The notes below the pieces were generated by a model that had not been told where the DNA came from, searched no databases, and saw only the letters and a program-made list of their open reading frames with translations. Below are positions 54,230-62,685 of a stretch of DNA of 64,000 nt, piece after piece; position 1 is the stretch's first letter; each line of letters starts with the position of its first letter. The translations under genes and the position numbers were made by a program. Origin of the DNA: Bacteroidota bacterium (GTDB lineage Bacteria > Bacteroidota > Bacteroidia > Chitinophagales > LD1); contig JAFDYN010000007.1 in the NCBI GenBank assembly GCA_018267385.1, positions 496,001-560,000 on the forward strand, given 5' to 3'.

Positions 54230-55366
54230 ATGGCAGAGTATATCGTATCAGCGCGCAAGTACCGTCCGGCACGGTTCAAAGACATGGTGGGGCAGGAGCA
54301 TATCAGCTCTACGCTCCAAAATGCCATCCGTACCGGCCAGCTGGCGCATTCGTTTCTCTTCTGCGGTCCGCGTGGGGTGGGCAAAACGACTGCCGCCCGT
54401 ATCCTGGCCAAGACGATCAACTGTGAGAATATCACCTCTGATATCGAGGCCTGCAATGAGTGCCCGAGCTGCAAGTCATTCAATCAGAATAGCTCTTTTA
54501 ACATACACGAGCTGGATGCTGCGTCTAACAACTCGGTGGAAGATATCCGCCAGCTGGTAGAGCAGGTGCGCTTTGCGCCGCAGGCGGGCCGGTACAAGAT
54601 CTATATCATAGATGAGGTACATATGCTCAGCCAGGGCGCCTTCAACGCGTTCCTCAAGACGCTGGAGGAGCCGCCGTCCTATTGCAAGTTTATACTCGCT
54701 ACGACGGAGAAGCACAAGATCCTGCCGACCATCCTGTCACGCTGCCAGATATTTGACTTCCGCCGTATCTCTATAGATACCATCGTGGGTCACCTGCGGC
54801 ACATCTGTGAGATGGAGGGCATAGAGGCAGAAGATGATGCACTGCATATCATAGCGCAGAAGTGCGATGGTGGTATGAGAGATGCGCTGTCTATGTTTGA
54901 CAGGCTCAGCAGTTTTGCCGGAGGCAAGCTGACCTACGAGTCTGTACTGAAAAACCTGAACGTACTTGACTACGATTATTTCTTCAAAGTCACGGATGCG
55001 CTCCTCACAGAAGATATGAATGCGCTGATGGGTTATCTCTCTGAGATACTCAAGAGGGGCTTTGAAGGAGATGACTTCATACTCGGTCTTTGTGAGCATT
55101 TCCGCAATCTGCTCTTTGCAAAGAATATAGATACGCTGCGCCTCATGGAGACCAGCGACTCTATCAAAAAGCGCTACCTGGAGCAGACCAATATGGCCTC
55201 CGAGAGCTTCCTGATCAACTGCCTCTATCTGGGCAATCAGTGTGACGTCAACTATAAGCAGTCTAAAAACAAGCGTCTCTCCGTAGAGCTGGCGCTGATC
55301 AAAATGTGCTACGTCAATGCGACCGTAGAAGCTGCTGAGGCTTCAAAAAAAAAAGCTCTAGCATAA
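54230..55366 (+). CDS. dnaX: DNA polymerase III gamma/tau subunit, zero-frame (gamma-like) product
   Basis: A protein of 378 residues from the ATG at 54230 (the frame is open from 54176, but MAEYIVSARKYRPARFKDMVGQEHI is the family start). The AAA+ clamp-loader core is complete: Walker A GPRGVGKTTAARILAK (about 45-60), the four-Cys zinc module in CENITSDIEACNECPSCKSF, Walker B IYIIDEVHMLSQGAFNAFLKTLEEPP (about 124-149), sensor 1 ILATTEKHKILPTILSRC, and the helical lid. The zero frame stops at 55366, ten residues after entering an A10 run (55345-55354), with the tail SKKKALA. The tau extension continues in the -1 frame. Confidence 0.93.
   Translation: MAEYIVSARKYRPARFKDMVGQEHISSTLQNAIRTGQLAHSFLFCGPRGVGKTTAARILAKTINCENITSDIEACNECPSCKSFNQNSSFNIHELDAASNNSVEDIRQLVEQVRFAPQAGRYKIYIIDEVHMLSQGAFNAFLKTLEEPPSYCKFILATTEKHKILPTILSRCQIFDFRRISIDTIVGHLRHICEMEGIEAEDDALHIIAQKCDGGMRDALSMFDRLSSFAGGKLTYESVLKNLNVLDYDYFFKVTDALLTEDMNALMGYLSEILKRGFEGDDFILGLCEHFRNLLFAKNIDTLRLMETSDSIKKRYLEQTNMASESFLINCLYLGNQCDVNYKQSKNKRLSVELALIKMCYVNATVEAAEASKKKALA
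55345..55354 (+). promoter_or_regulatory. A10 slippage site in dnaX
   Basis: Ten consecutive A residues. In the zero frame they read TCA AAA AAA AAA GCT and meet a stop four codons later; a -1 shift, or one extra A in the transcript, joins the zero frame to the open -1 frame. Homopolymer slippage is known for Thermus thermophilus dnaX, and -1 ribosomal frameshifting on A-rich heptamers for E. coli dnaX. No convincing downstream hairpin is seen. Confidence 0.6.
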
Positions 55367-55974
55367 TCCTGACCGAAGCAGCCAAAGGAGGTATAGACCC
55401 TGTAGCTCCTAAAGTACAACCTGCTATAAATAACTCGGCTACGGCCGCCGCGGCTCGCCCCACTGCTGCACAGCCGCGCATGGCATCTGACAAAGATTCT
55501 GCAGTAAAAAAGTCATCCAAGCTCATCTCTCTGGACAATATCCATGAGATCACTAAAAAGAGACAGCAGGCAGAAGAAGAGGAGCTGAATGGCTCAGGCC
55601 CGATGATCCGCGAGTTCAATCATGAGAACGTACTGCAGATCTGGGCAGACTATGCAGATAGCATCCGCGAAAACAAGGGTGGCACCGCTTCTATCATGGA
55701 CGGGATAAAACCTATGGTGTCTGACGCTACGATATCGCTCCTTTTTGACAGTGACTTGCAGCGCAGTCGCTTCAATGAGATTCTGCCAGCCTTCAAAGCA
55801 TATATACACCGGAGGGTAGGATTCAATCCCCATATGATAGTAGATGTGGTGCAACAGGCCGAAGCCACCCAGAAATTTTTCACTCCCAAGGATAAACTGG
55901 AGCGCCTGATGGATCTCAATCCCGCACTACGGAGGTTTCAAAAAGAGCTCGGCCTGGATCTCGATTACGACTAG
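55354..55974 (+). CDS. dnaX: DnaX tau C-terminal extension in the -1 frame
   Basis: The -1 frame is open from the A10 run to a TAG at 55974, about 207 residues (total tau about 581). It begins SSSIILTEAAKGG, passes a low-complexity Ala/Pro/Lys linker, and ends in a conserved-looking helical domain (FNHENVLQIWADYADSIRENKGG, ATISLLFDSDLQRSRFNEILPAFKAYIHRRVGF) that resembles the tau C-terminal domain binding DnaE in other Bacteroidota DnaX proteins. An ATG at 55480 opens the frame too, but no start signals support separate translation. Either programmed slippage or an assembly homopolymer error explains the break. Confidence 0.8.
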   Translation, partial: SSSIILTEAAKGGIDPVAPKVQPAINNSATAAAARPTAAQPRMASDKDSAVKKSSKLISLDNIHEITKKRQQAEEEELNGSGPMIREFNHENVLQIWADYADSIRENKGGTASIMDGIKPMVSDATISLLFDSDLQRSRFNEILPAFKAYIHRRVGFNPHMIVDVVQQAEATQKFFTPKDKLERLMDLNPALRRFQKELGLDLDYD

Positions 55975-56111
55975 GAGCATCAGTCAGCGCGCTCAAAATC
56001 AATCTTTTACTATGAGGCTTTTCGTCCAAACTACTGTTTGTCATAGCTGATTTAGTAACCTTATCAAAAATATCCCGTATATGACAGTCCGAACCAGATT
56101 TTTCATATACG

Positions 56112-57827
56112 GTGCAGATACACAAAACAATAGGATACAACCCTACCGTGACCCCGGCCAAAGGCTTCTATTACAAGAAGTCAAAGGTATCGGCGTGGGA
56201 TAGGTTAAAGGCCTGGGCAGAAGGCTTTACGGGCCTTTTTGGCAACTGGGCCGGCACTGAGGCCTCCATCGTGAGGATCGTGATAGGCTCTACCTCCCTG
56301 GCCTGTTTCATTTTCGGCCTGACAGGTACTGAGCAGTATCACTATCAGAGCATCAATATCCTGCAATCCCTCATGGGCTTGCTCATCATGATAGCCACCT
56401 ATACCACCTGGGGCAAAGTCAATATCCGCACTCTGGGCAATGTTTTCATTTACCTGCTTGATATCTCCAATGCGACACTCGTAGCCACCAGCCATTTCGA
56501 TGACAAACTGAGCTATCAATATATTATCTACTTCTTTGTCTCCAGCCTCTTTTTCAATAGCAAGAACTCCCTCCTGGCCTGCGTGGTACTCAATACTGCG
56601 TTTATCTTTGGTATCAGTGTATTGCCGCACGGCGGGTCGTCTTCTGTGTCTGACTTCTATATTGCTTTTGTCGCCTCCGAGTTTGCACTCATGCTCCTGA
56701 TGGTAAAGCGATTTAATATGGAGGAGAAGCTGGCAGAAAATGAATCTAAATACCGTCTCCTCGCAGAAAACTCTGCTGATATCATCTGTACGCACAAGCC
56801 CAATGGCGAGTTTGACTTCGTCAGTCCATCAGTCTACTCTCTCACAGGTTATCTACCGGGCGAGCTATCTGGCAGATCTGCCAGCAGGTTCATCTACCCT
56901 GATGACCGTGAACTGTACAATAGGCATATAGCCAGTCACCAACCGCAGGATGAGAATAATGTGTTCCAGTATAGATTCCTCAATAAGCAAGGAAAATATA
57001 TCTGGCTGGAGACCATCGTGAGAGGCATGGAGACAGGTGAAAGCAATGCTAATTTCCTCAGCCAGACGCGTAGCTTCCAGCGCCACCATGAGTACCTGGA
57101 GCAGATAGAGAAGCAAACTGCCGACCTGCAGGAGAGCTACAAGGATCTTGAGATGTTTGCCTACATCTCCTCTCACGATATGCAGGAGCCGCTGCGCATG
57201 ATATCAAACTATATGCAGCTCCTCCGCCGCAAGTACGAGTCTAAGCTGGATACAGATGCGATGGAGTATATAGACTATGCTGTGAAAGGTGCCTCAAACC
57301 TGCAGGCGCTGATCAAGGACCTGCTGTCATACTCTACTATCAATAAGAAGGAGATCAACTGCACACCGGTAGATATGGATGTGCTGCTGGACGATGTACT
57401 CTCCGGCCTCCAGCTACTGATGCAAGAGCGCAATGCAAAGGTCTATATCAACGAGCCGCTGTATCCGCTCATGGCTGATAAGAATGCTATCACCCAGCTC
57501 GTGCAGAACCTCATACAGAATGGTATCAAGTATAATACCTCGGCCACACCTGTGATCCGCATCATCTGTACAGAGGAGCCAAACCATATCACCTACTGCA
57601 TACAGGATAATGGTATCGGGATCGATAAACAATATGCCCAGCAGATATTCGAGCCATTCCAGAGATTGCATAATAAGCACAACTTCCCGGGTACGGGCCT
57701 CGGCCTCTCGATCTGCCGCAAGATCATAGACCGCCTGCATGGCAAGATATGGGTAGACTCAGAGCCGGGCGTGGGATCCTCCTTCTACTTCAGCATCCCT
57801 AAGGTGCAGCCGGTAAAGGAGGTGTAA
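56112..57827 (+). CDS. Membrane-bound PAS-domain sensor histidine kinase
   Basis: A protein of 571 residues starting with GTG at 56112. Five to six membrane helices span about residues 50-200 (IVRIVIGSTSLACFIFGL, LMGLLIMIATYTTWG, YIIYFFVSSLFF, LACVVLNTAFIFGISVL, FYIAFVASEFALMLLMV). A PAS domain follows (about 213-335: YRLLAENSADIICTHKPNGEFDFVSPSVYSLTGY), then HisKA with the phospho-acceptor in YISSHDMQEPLRMI (about 354) and HATPase_c with N box NLIQNGIKYN, G1 DNGIGID, F box FEPF and G2 GTGLGL. No response regulator is adjacent, so it is an orphan kinase. The signal is unknown. Confidence 0.92.
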   Translation: MQIHKTIGYNPTVTPAKGFYYKKSKVSAWDRLKAWAEGFTGLFGNWAGTEASIVRIVIGSTSLACFIFGLTGTEQYHYQSINILQSLMGLLIMIATYTTWGKVNIRTLGNVFIYLLDISNATLVATSHFDDKLSYQYIIYFFVSSLFFNSKNSLLACVVLNTAFIFGISVLPHGGSSSVSDFYIAFVASEFALMLLMVKRFNMEEKLAENESKYRLLAENSADIICTHKPNGEFDFVSPSVYSLTGYLPGELSGRSASRFIYPDDRELYNRHIASHQPQDENNVFQYRFLNKQGKYIWLETIVRGMETGESNANFLSQTRSFQRHHEYLEQIEKQTADLQESYKDLEMFAYISSHDMQEPLRMISNYMQLLRRKYESKLDTDAMEYIDYAVKGASNLQALIKDLLSYSTINKKEINCTPVDMDVLLDDVLSGLQLLMQERNAKVYINEPLYPLMADKNAITQLVQNLIQNGIKYNTSATPVIRIICTEEPNHITYCIQDNGIGIDKQYAQQIFEPFQRLHNKHNFPGTGLGLSICRKIIDRLHGKIWVDSEPGVGSSFYFSIPKVQPVKEV

Positions 57828-57853
57828 CAGTACTTTTTTCGGAAAAATGAAAT

Positions 57854-57877
57854 ACAGGCTAACGATTGTTAGCCTGT
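57854..57877. terminator. Hairpin between convergent kinase and oxoamine synthase genes
   Basis: A perfect 10-bp stem (ACAGGCTAAC / GTTAGCCTGT) with a GATT loop. T-rich sequence on the minus strand and weak T content on the plus strand suggest a terminator mostly for the minus-strand gene. Confidence 0.55.
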
Positions 57878-57894
57878 GATGTTTCTGCAATGTC

Positions 57895-59238
57895 TCATTC
57901 CTCAGGCATGATCTCGATGGCATCTACTTTGGCATTGAGCAGCAGCTCTTGCGAGCGGATGATACCTTTGTGCATGATGTCCACCGCCTGTAGTATCTGC
58001 TCCTGGGTCATGCCGCCCATCATCTGAAACCGGATGATAGACTGATTGCGCGGCACAGCCGGAAACTCAATGAGATTTGCCACGAGCCCCATAGAGAGTA
58101 TCTCACGTGAGAGCAGCCGTGCGAGTCTTGAGTCACCTATCAGCACCGGCACGAAAGGGCTAGGTATACCATTAGTGTAAAAGCCGCGCTTATTCAGCTC
58201 TTTGATCGCAAACTCGATATTGGCGAGTAGGTTTTTGCGTATCTCTTTGCCTTCATCAGAGAAGGCTATTTCGAGCGCCTTGTAGATGATAGCACAGGAA
58301 ATGGTAGAGATGCTGGATGCAAATGTGTAGGATGGAGAGAATATCTCTATCTGCTGGCGTATCACGCGTGGACCGGCCACGAAGCCACCGGGATTGCAGA
58401 GCGTCTTGCTAAAGGAGCCGATGACTACGATGTCTTTGGCGGACTTCATATCGATGGTCTCCAGCAGGCCGCGGCCTTCCTCGCCCATGCAGCCAAAGTC
58501 ATGCGCTACATCTATGATGAGGATAGCCTGATATTTTTTGCAAAGCGCATAAACGGCTGGCAGGTCAGGGCCATCAGAGTTCATGGAGTAGAGGGACTCT
58601 ATGAGTACGAAGATACCACCTGTGCCCACGCGATCAGTGCAGAAACGGAGCTTCTTCTCCAGATCTTCCAGGTCGTTATGCTTGAATTTGTAAACGTGCT
58701 CCGTGGCATAGTTGGCAGCTACATCAGATGAGTTGTGCTGGAGCATATCCATCACTACGTAGTCCTTGTGTGTGACCAGTCCCGCTATGGCGCCAAAGCA
58801 GGCGCTCCAGCCGCTGGCAAATACCTGTGCCTGATCTACGTGGAGTACTTCAGCTAGCTTCCTCTCCAGCTTATTGGTGAGTGTATTGCGGCCGCCGAGC
58901 ACGGGTGTGCCGCCGGAGGTCACGCCAAATTCTTCTATCGCATCTTTGGCGGCCTGGATGATAGCCGGATGGCTGGTCATACCCATATAGTCCTGCGAGC
59001 CGAAGTTGAGGCAAGGGATATCTTCATCCGCCCAGGTGTTGCTCAGGTAAACCTCCGGACCCAGAGTAGAGGCTACTGTGCGGCTGAACGGATACACGCC
59101 ATTCAGCTTCAGCAGGTCTACATATTGGTTAAAAGGCGTATAGCGCTCTTCGAGTGTTTTACCTTTGGGGCTGCGATAGAGAAATGAACCTCCCAGGAGT
59201 GCATTGATATCGATGTTGTCAGACGTTTTCCGAGCCAT
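57895..59238 (-). CDS. Alpha-oxoamine synthase family PLP enzyme (AONS/SPT/KBL type)
   Basis: A protein of 447 residues. Fold-I PLP enzyme landmarks are NFGSQDYMGMTSHPAIIQAAKDAIEEFGVTSGGTPVLGGRNTLTNKLERKLAEVL (substrate and dimer region, about 78-130), MLQHNSSDVAA (where most members have NHAS), IIDVAHDFGCMGEEGRG (Asp and His contacting PLP) and VIGSFSKTLCNPGGFVAGP (about 273-291, PLP-binding Lys). The family condenses amino acids with acyl-CoA. Candidates are serine palmitoyltransferase for sphingolipids, 2-amino-3-ketobutyrate CoA ligase, or 8-amino-7-oxononanoate synthase; the altered His motif and N-terminal extension of about 40 residues prevent a firm choice. No biotin genes flank it. 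Confidence 0.85.
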   Translation of the reverse strand: MARKTSDNIDINALLGGSFLYRSPKGKTLEERYTPFNQYVDLLKLNGVYPFSRTVASTLGPEVYLSNTWADEDIPCLNFGSQDYMGMTSHPAIIQAAKDAIEEFGVTSGGTPVLGGRNTLTNKLERKLAEVLHVDQAQVFASGWSACFGAIAGLVTHKDYVVMDMLQHNSSDVAANYATEHVYKFKHNDLEDLEKKLRFCTDRVGTGGIFVLIESLYSMNSDGPDLPAVYALCKKYQAILIIDVAHDFGCMGEEGRGLLETIDMKSAKDIVVIGSFSKTLCNPGGFVAGPRVIRQQIEIFSPSYTFASSISTISCAIIYKALEIAFSDEGKEIRKNLLANIEFAIKELNKRGFYTNGIPSPFVPVLIGDSRLARLLSREILSMGLVANLIEFPAVPRNQSIIRFQMMGGMTQEQILQAVDIMHKGIIRSQELLLNAKVDAIEIMPEE

Positions 59239-59269
59239 AAGCCTTGGGGGTTAACTGCCATTATTTAAT

Positions 59270-59277
59270 TATGTTTG
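59270..59277 (+). promoter_or_regulatory. Candidate -7 element (TATGTTTG) for the M16 peptidase gene
   Basis: TATGTTTG matches TAnnTTTG, 43 bases before the ATG at 59320. A TTG at 59244-59246 is 23 bases upstream, longer than ideal. Confidence 0.45.
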
Positions 59278-59319
59278 TCGCACTGGCGAAAACTTTACCC
59301 AAAATAAAGCATTTAATAT

Positions 59320-62232
59320 ATGTTGTCAAGAGTAGCAACTTCCATATTTATAACCATAATCTTGTTTATGCAGTCTGTCATTGGACAATCTTCTGTGAAA
59401 CCTACTGCCCCTCTATCCAATGATATGTACGGCGTCAGAGAATTTACACTCAAAAATGGTCTCAAAGTATTCATATCTGTCAATAAGGAGGCACCCCGCG
59501 TGCAGACTATGATAGCAGTCAAGGCGGGTAGCAAATATGACCCGGCGCAAACCACCGGCCTCGCTCACTATCTTGAGCACATGATGTTTAAAGGAACTCA
59601 GAAGTATGGTACGAGGGATTGGGCCAAGGAGAGTATTTATCTGAATACAATATCCGATTTGTATGAAAAGCATCTGAGAGAGACTGACGAAGGCAAAAAG
59701 CGCGAGATATACCACGAGATAGACAGCGTATCCAAACTGGCATCAGATTATGCCATACCTAGCGAGTATGACAAAATGGTGGCCTCTATCGGTGCCAGCG
59801 GTACTAACGCATTTACCAGTAACGATATGACAGTGTATGTCAATGATATCCCCTCTACAGCCATAGACAAATGGGCTACACTGGAGAGCGAGCGTTTCTC
59901 TACCCTGGTACTGCGCCTCTTTCATACAGAGCTGGAGACTGTTTACGAGGAGTTTAACCGCAATCAGGATGACGATATCCGCTGGTCGGGATTTGCCGTA
60001 GATAGTATGCTGATGCCCAATCACCCGTATGGCACACAGACTACCATAGGCCGAGGTGAGCACCTCAAGAATCCATCTATGGTCAATATCCATAACTACT
60101 TTGACACCTACTATAATCCGAATAATGTAGCCGTGATACTGGTAGGTGATGTAGATCCGGACAAGGCTGCGGCGGATATCGAGAGGCATTTCGGAAAATG
60201 GACCGCCAAACCTATACCTTCCTTCGTAAAGCAGCCGCCGGTGCCGCTCACACATATACAGACTGCGGAGATCAAAGGACCCACCAAAGAGCATCTTTTC
60301 ATAGGCTACCGGCTGGATGGCGATGGCACCAGAGATGCACTGATGGCCAAGATGGTAGATATGATCATGTCTAACGGTACTGCCGGGCTCATAGATGTCA
60401 ATATCATGCAGAAGCAGAAAGCGCTGGCTGCCAGTTCCTACGTCAATGCGCTCAAAGATTACTCCGTATTCAAACTGTATGGTGAGCCGAAGCAGGGACA
60501 GACGATGGAAGAGCTCAAGGACCTCCTCATCTCACAGGTAGAAGTGATCAAAAAAGGAGAGTTTGATGATGCACTCATACCTGCCATCGTGCAGAATATA
60601 CGACTGATGAAGATGAAGAGCAAAGAAAGTAACAGGGCTGTGGCGGGAGAGATCATGGATGCCTTTGTGAAGGATATCCCCTGGTCTTACCGCGCAGAGG
60701 AGCTGGATATGCTGGCCAAAATCACCAAAGCGGATGTAGTAAAGTTTGCCAACGAAAAATTTAAAGACAACTACGCTGTCTGCTATAAAAAGGCAGGTGA
60801 GCCTAACCGCCACAAAGTAGACAAGCCCAAGATCACTCCTGTGACCCTCAATAAGGATAGCACATCGGCTTTCAAATCAAATTTTGATAAGATCCAGGTG
60901 CCAAATATCAAAGCTAAATTTGTAGACTTTGATAAAGATATGACTACAGTGAAGAATGCCGGCGGGGCTCCTTTGCGCTATGTGCACAATGACCTCAATA
61001 AGACCTTCTCGCTGAGCTATGTTTTTGAGAGAGGTACTGATGATGATAAAAATATCGGGCCGGCTATCGAGTATATGACTCTGCTCGGTACGGATCAGTA
61101 TACCATAGGCGAACTGAAGAAGGAGTTTTATAAGATCGGCGTCTCCTATAGCCTCTCGGCAGGCAGGGACAGAGTGATAGTGAAACTATCAGGACTGGAG
61201 GATAACCTGGAGAAGGGCCTTGCACTGCTCTCAGGCTATCTCACTCATCCCAAGGCTGATAAAACTGTATATGACAACTATGTAGCAGATGTGCTGAAAA
61301 AGCGCGCCAATGCGAAGACCAACAAGGGGATCATCCTGCAGCAGGCCATGATGAACTATGCCAAGTACGGCACTCAAAACCCCTTCACCCACGTACTGTC
61401 GGAAAAGGAACTGAAAGCAGCTACCCCCGAGCAAATGCTGGCTGTAGCGGCCAATGCACTGAGCGCGCCAAACGATATCTATTACTATGGCCAGCGCAAG
61501 CCGGAAGATATCAGGGCCAAGGTCAGTGCTCCTTTTGCCGGGCATAAGGAGTCCAATGCGGCAAAACCTGATGATGTTACTTTTCCGGAGCAGCCGCTGG
61601 ATAAGCCAACAGTTTATTTCTGCAACTATAACATGAAGCAGGCCGAAGTGGTCATGCTGGAGAAGGATGAGAAATTTAATAAGGCACTCTTCCCTTATAT
61701 CACGCTTTACAACGATTACTATGGATCGGGTCTTTCATCTATCCTCTTTCAGGAGGTACGGGAGAAGATGGGGCTGGCCTATGCAGTCAATAGCGGATTC
61801 ACAGCGCCACAGTATGCCTATGAGTCTCACTATCTGCAGTGCTACGTAGGCACGCAAGCCGATAAACTGGAGACGGCCATGAAGCAGATGAGTAGCCTGC
61901 TCAATAATATGGTGGAGGTGCCAAAGCAATATGAGGGAGTGCAGTCAGCTGCCGAGCGTACACTGGAGAGTGAGTGGATCACAGGAGAGAATATCTTTGC
62001 CGCATTTGACCGGGCACGCAAGCGCGGTCTGAACTATGATATCCGCAAGGATATGTATGCGGAGATACCAAAACTATCTATGGCTGATCTAAAGGCATTC
62101 TTTGATAAACATATCAAGGGCAAGCCTGTCACCTACCTGGTGATAGGCAAGAAAGATAATGTCGACTTCAAAGTACTCGAGTCACTCGGCAATGTGAAAG
62201 AGCTGAGCCTGGAGGAGGTATTCAACTATTAA
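59320..62232 (+). CDS. M16 family metallopeptidase (insulinase-like, two-domain)
   Basis: A protein of 970 residues with a signal peptide (MLSRVATSIFITIILFMQSVIGQ). The inverted zinc motif HxxEH is visible as LAHYLEHMMFKGT (about 87-99), with the third ligand Glu in ELETVYEEFNRN (about 206-217). It carries the tandem two-halves layout of M16 enzymes: the second half (from about 530) lacks the zinc motif and ends with YGSGLSSILFQEVREKMGLAYAVNSGF, typical of the substrate-binding partner domain. It degrades peptides in the periplasm or at the outer membrane. The next gene follows by 15 bases. Confidence 0.95.
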   Translation: MLSRVATSIFITIILFMQSVIGQSSVKPTAPLSNDMYGVREFTLKNGLKVFISVNKEAPRVQTMIAVKAGSKYDPAQTTGLAHYLEHMMFKGTQKYGTRDWAKESIYLNTISDLYEKHLRETDEGKKREIYHEIDSVSKLASDYAIPSEYDKMVASIGASGTNAFTSNDMTVYVNDIPSTAIDKWATLESERFSTLVLRLFHTELETVYEEFNRNQDDDIRWSGFAVDSMLMPNHPYGTQTTIGRGEHLKNPSMVNIHNYFDTYYNPNNVAVILVGDVDPDKAAADIERHFGKWTAKPIPSFVKQPPVPLTHIQTAEIKGPTKEHLFIGYRLDGDGTRDALMAKMVDMIMSNGTAGLIDVNIMQKQKALAASSYVNALKDYSVFKLYGEPKQGQTMEELKDLLISQVEVIKKGEFDDALIPAIVQNIRLMKMKSKESNRAVAGEIMDAFVKDIPWSYRAEELDMLAKITKADVVKFANEKFKDNYAVCYKKAGEPNRHKVDKPKITPVTLNKDSTSAFKSNFDKIQVPNIKAKFVDFDKDMTTVKNAGGAPLRYVHNDLNKTFSLSYVFERGTDDDKNIGPAIEYMTLLGTDQYTIGELKKEFYKIGVSYSLSAGRDRVIVKLSGLEDNLEKGLALLSGYLTHPKADKTVYDNYVADVLKKRANAKTNKGIILQQAMMNYAKYGTQNPFTHVLSEKELKAATPEQMLAVAANALSAPNDIYYYGQRKPEDIRAKVSAPFAGHKESNAAKPDDVTFPEQPLDKPTVYFCNYNMKQAEVVMLEKDEKFNKALFPYITLYNDYYGSGLSSILFQEVREKMGLAYAVNSGFTAPQYAYESHYLQCYVGTQADKLETAMKQMSSLLNNMVEVPKQYEGVQSAAERTLESEWITGENIFAAFDRARKRGLNYDIRKDMYAEIPKLSMADLKAFFDKHIKGKPVTYLVIGKKDNVDFKVLESLGNVKELSLEEVFNY

Positions 62233-62247
62233 AAAGTGTAACGCTAT

Positions 62248-62682
62248 ATGTGCTATCTGAAAAGCCTGGGATTGACACTGCTCCTGATGGTGACCATCAG
62301 CACCCTCTCATCTGCCCGAGGAGCCACGCTGTCTGCCAAATCTGAAACCGGCAAAGTACAACTGACCGTAAAGCTGGCTGATCTGGATGGTCCTATTGTG
62401 TCGGCTCAACTGACCACTGAGCAGGGGGCCGTAGACCTCAGCGCGGACTATGATGCCTATTCGGTCATAGATGTGCCAAACCACATTATTACCATCTGCT
62501 TTCAGGAGAAGGGAAAGCCGGCGGGCACGCCTGACGCCAAAATCATAAAGGCATGGGCTATACCGAGCAGCTTTGTAAAGCTGACTACGGGTGAGTTTGA
62601 CTGGCGCTTTAAGATCAAGACCGGGGGCAACATGCTCAAAGAGGTGACTACCCTCAACGCGACTTTTGAAAGTGACAAGTAA
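62248..62682 (+). CDS. Hypothetical secreted protein downstream of M16 peptidase
   Basis: A protein of 144 residues with a signal peptide (CYLKSLGLTLLLMVTISTLSSARG). The mature part is a small beta-rich domain (VQLTVKLADLDGPIVSAQLTTEQGAVDLSADYDAYSVIDVPNHIITICFQEKG). No family is recognised. It is 15 bases after the M16 peptidase gene and probably cotranscribed. It converges on panC with only 3 bases between the stop codons. Confidence 0.72.
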   Translation: MCYLKSLGLTLLLMVTISTLSSARGATLSAKSETGKVQLTVKLADLDGPIVSAQLTTEQGAVDLSADYDAYSVIDVPNHIITICFQEKGKPAGTPDAKIIKAWAIPSSFVKLTTGEFDWRFKIKTGGNMLKEVTTLNATFESDK

Positions 62683-62685
62683 TTT

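Noticed and set aside
55480-55974. Separate gene for the tau C-terminal region starting at 55480
   Set aside because: The frame is open back to the A10 run and joins dnaX by a -1 shift; no start signal or family boundary supports an independent gene.
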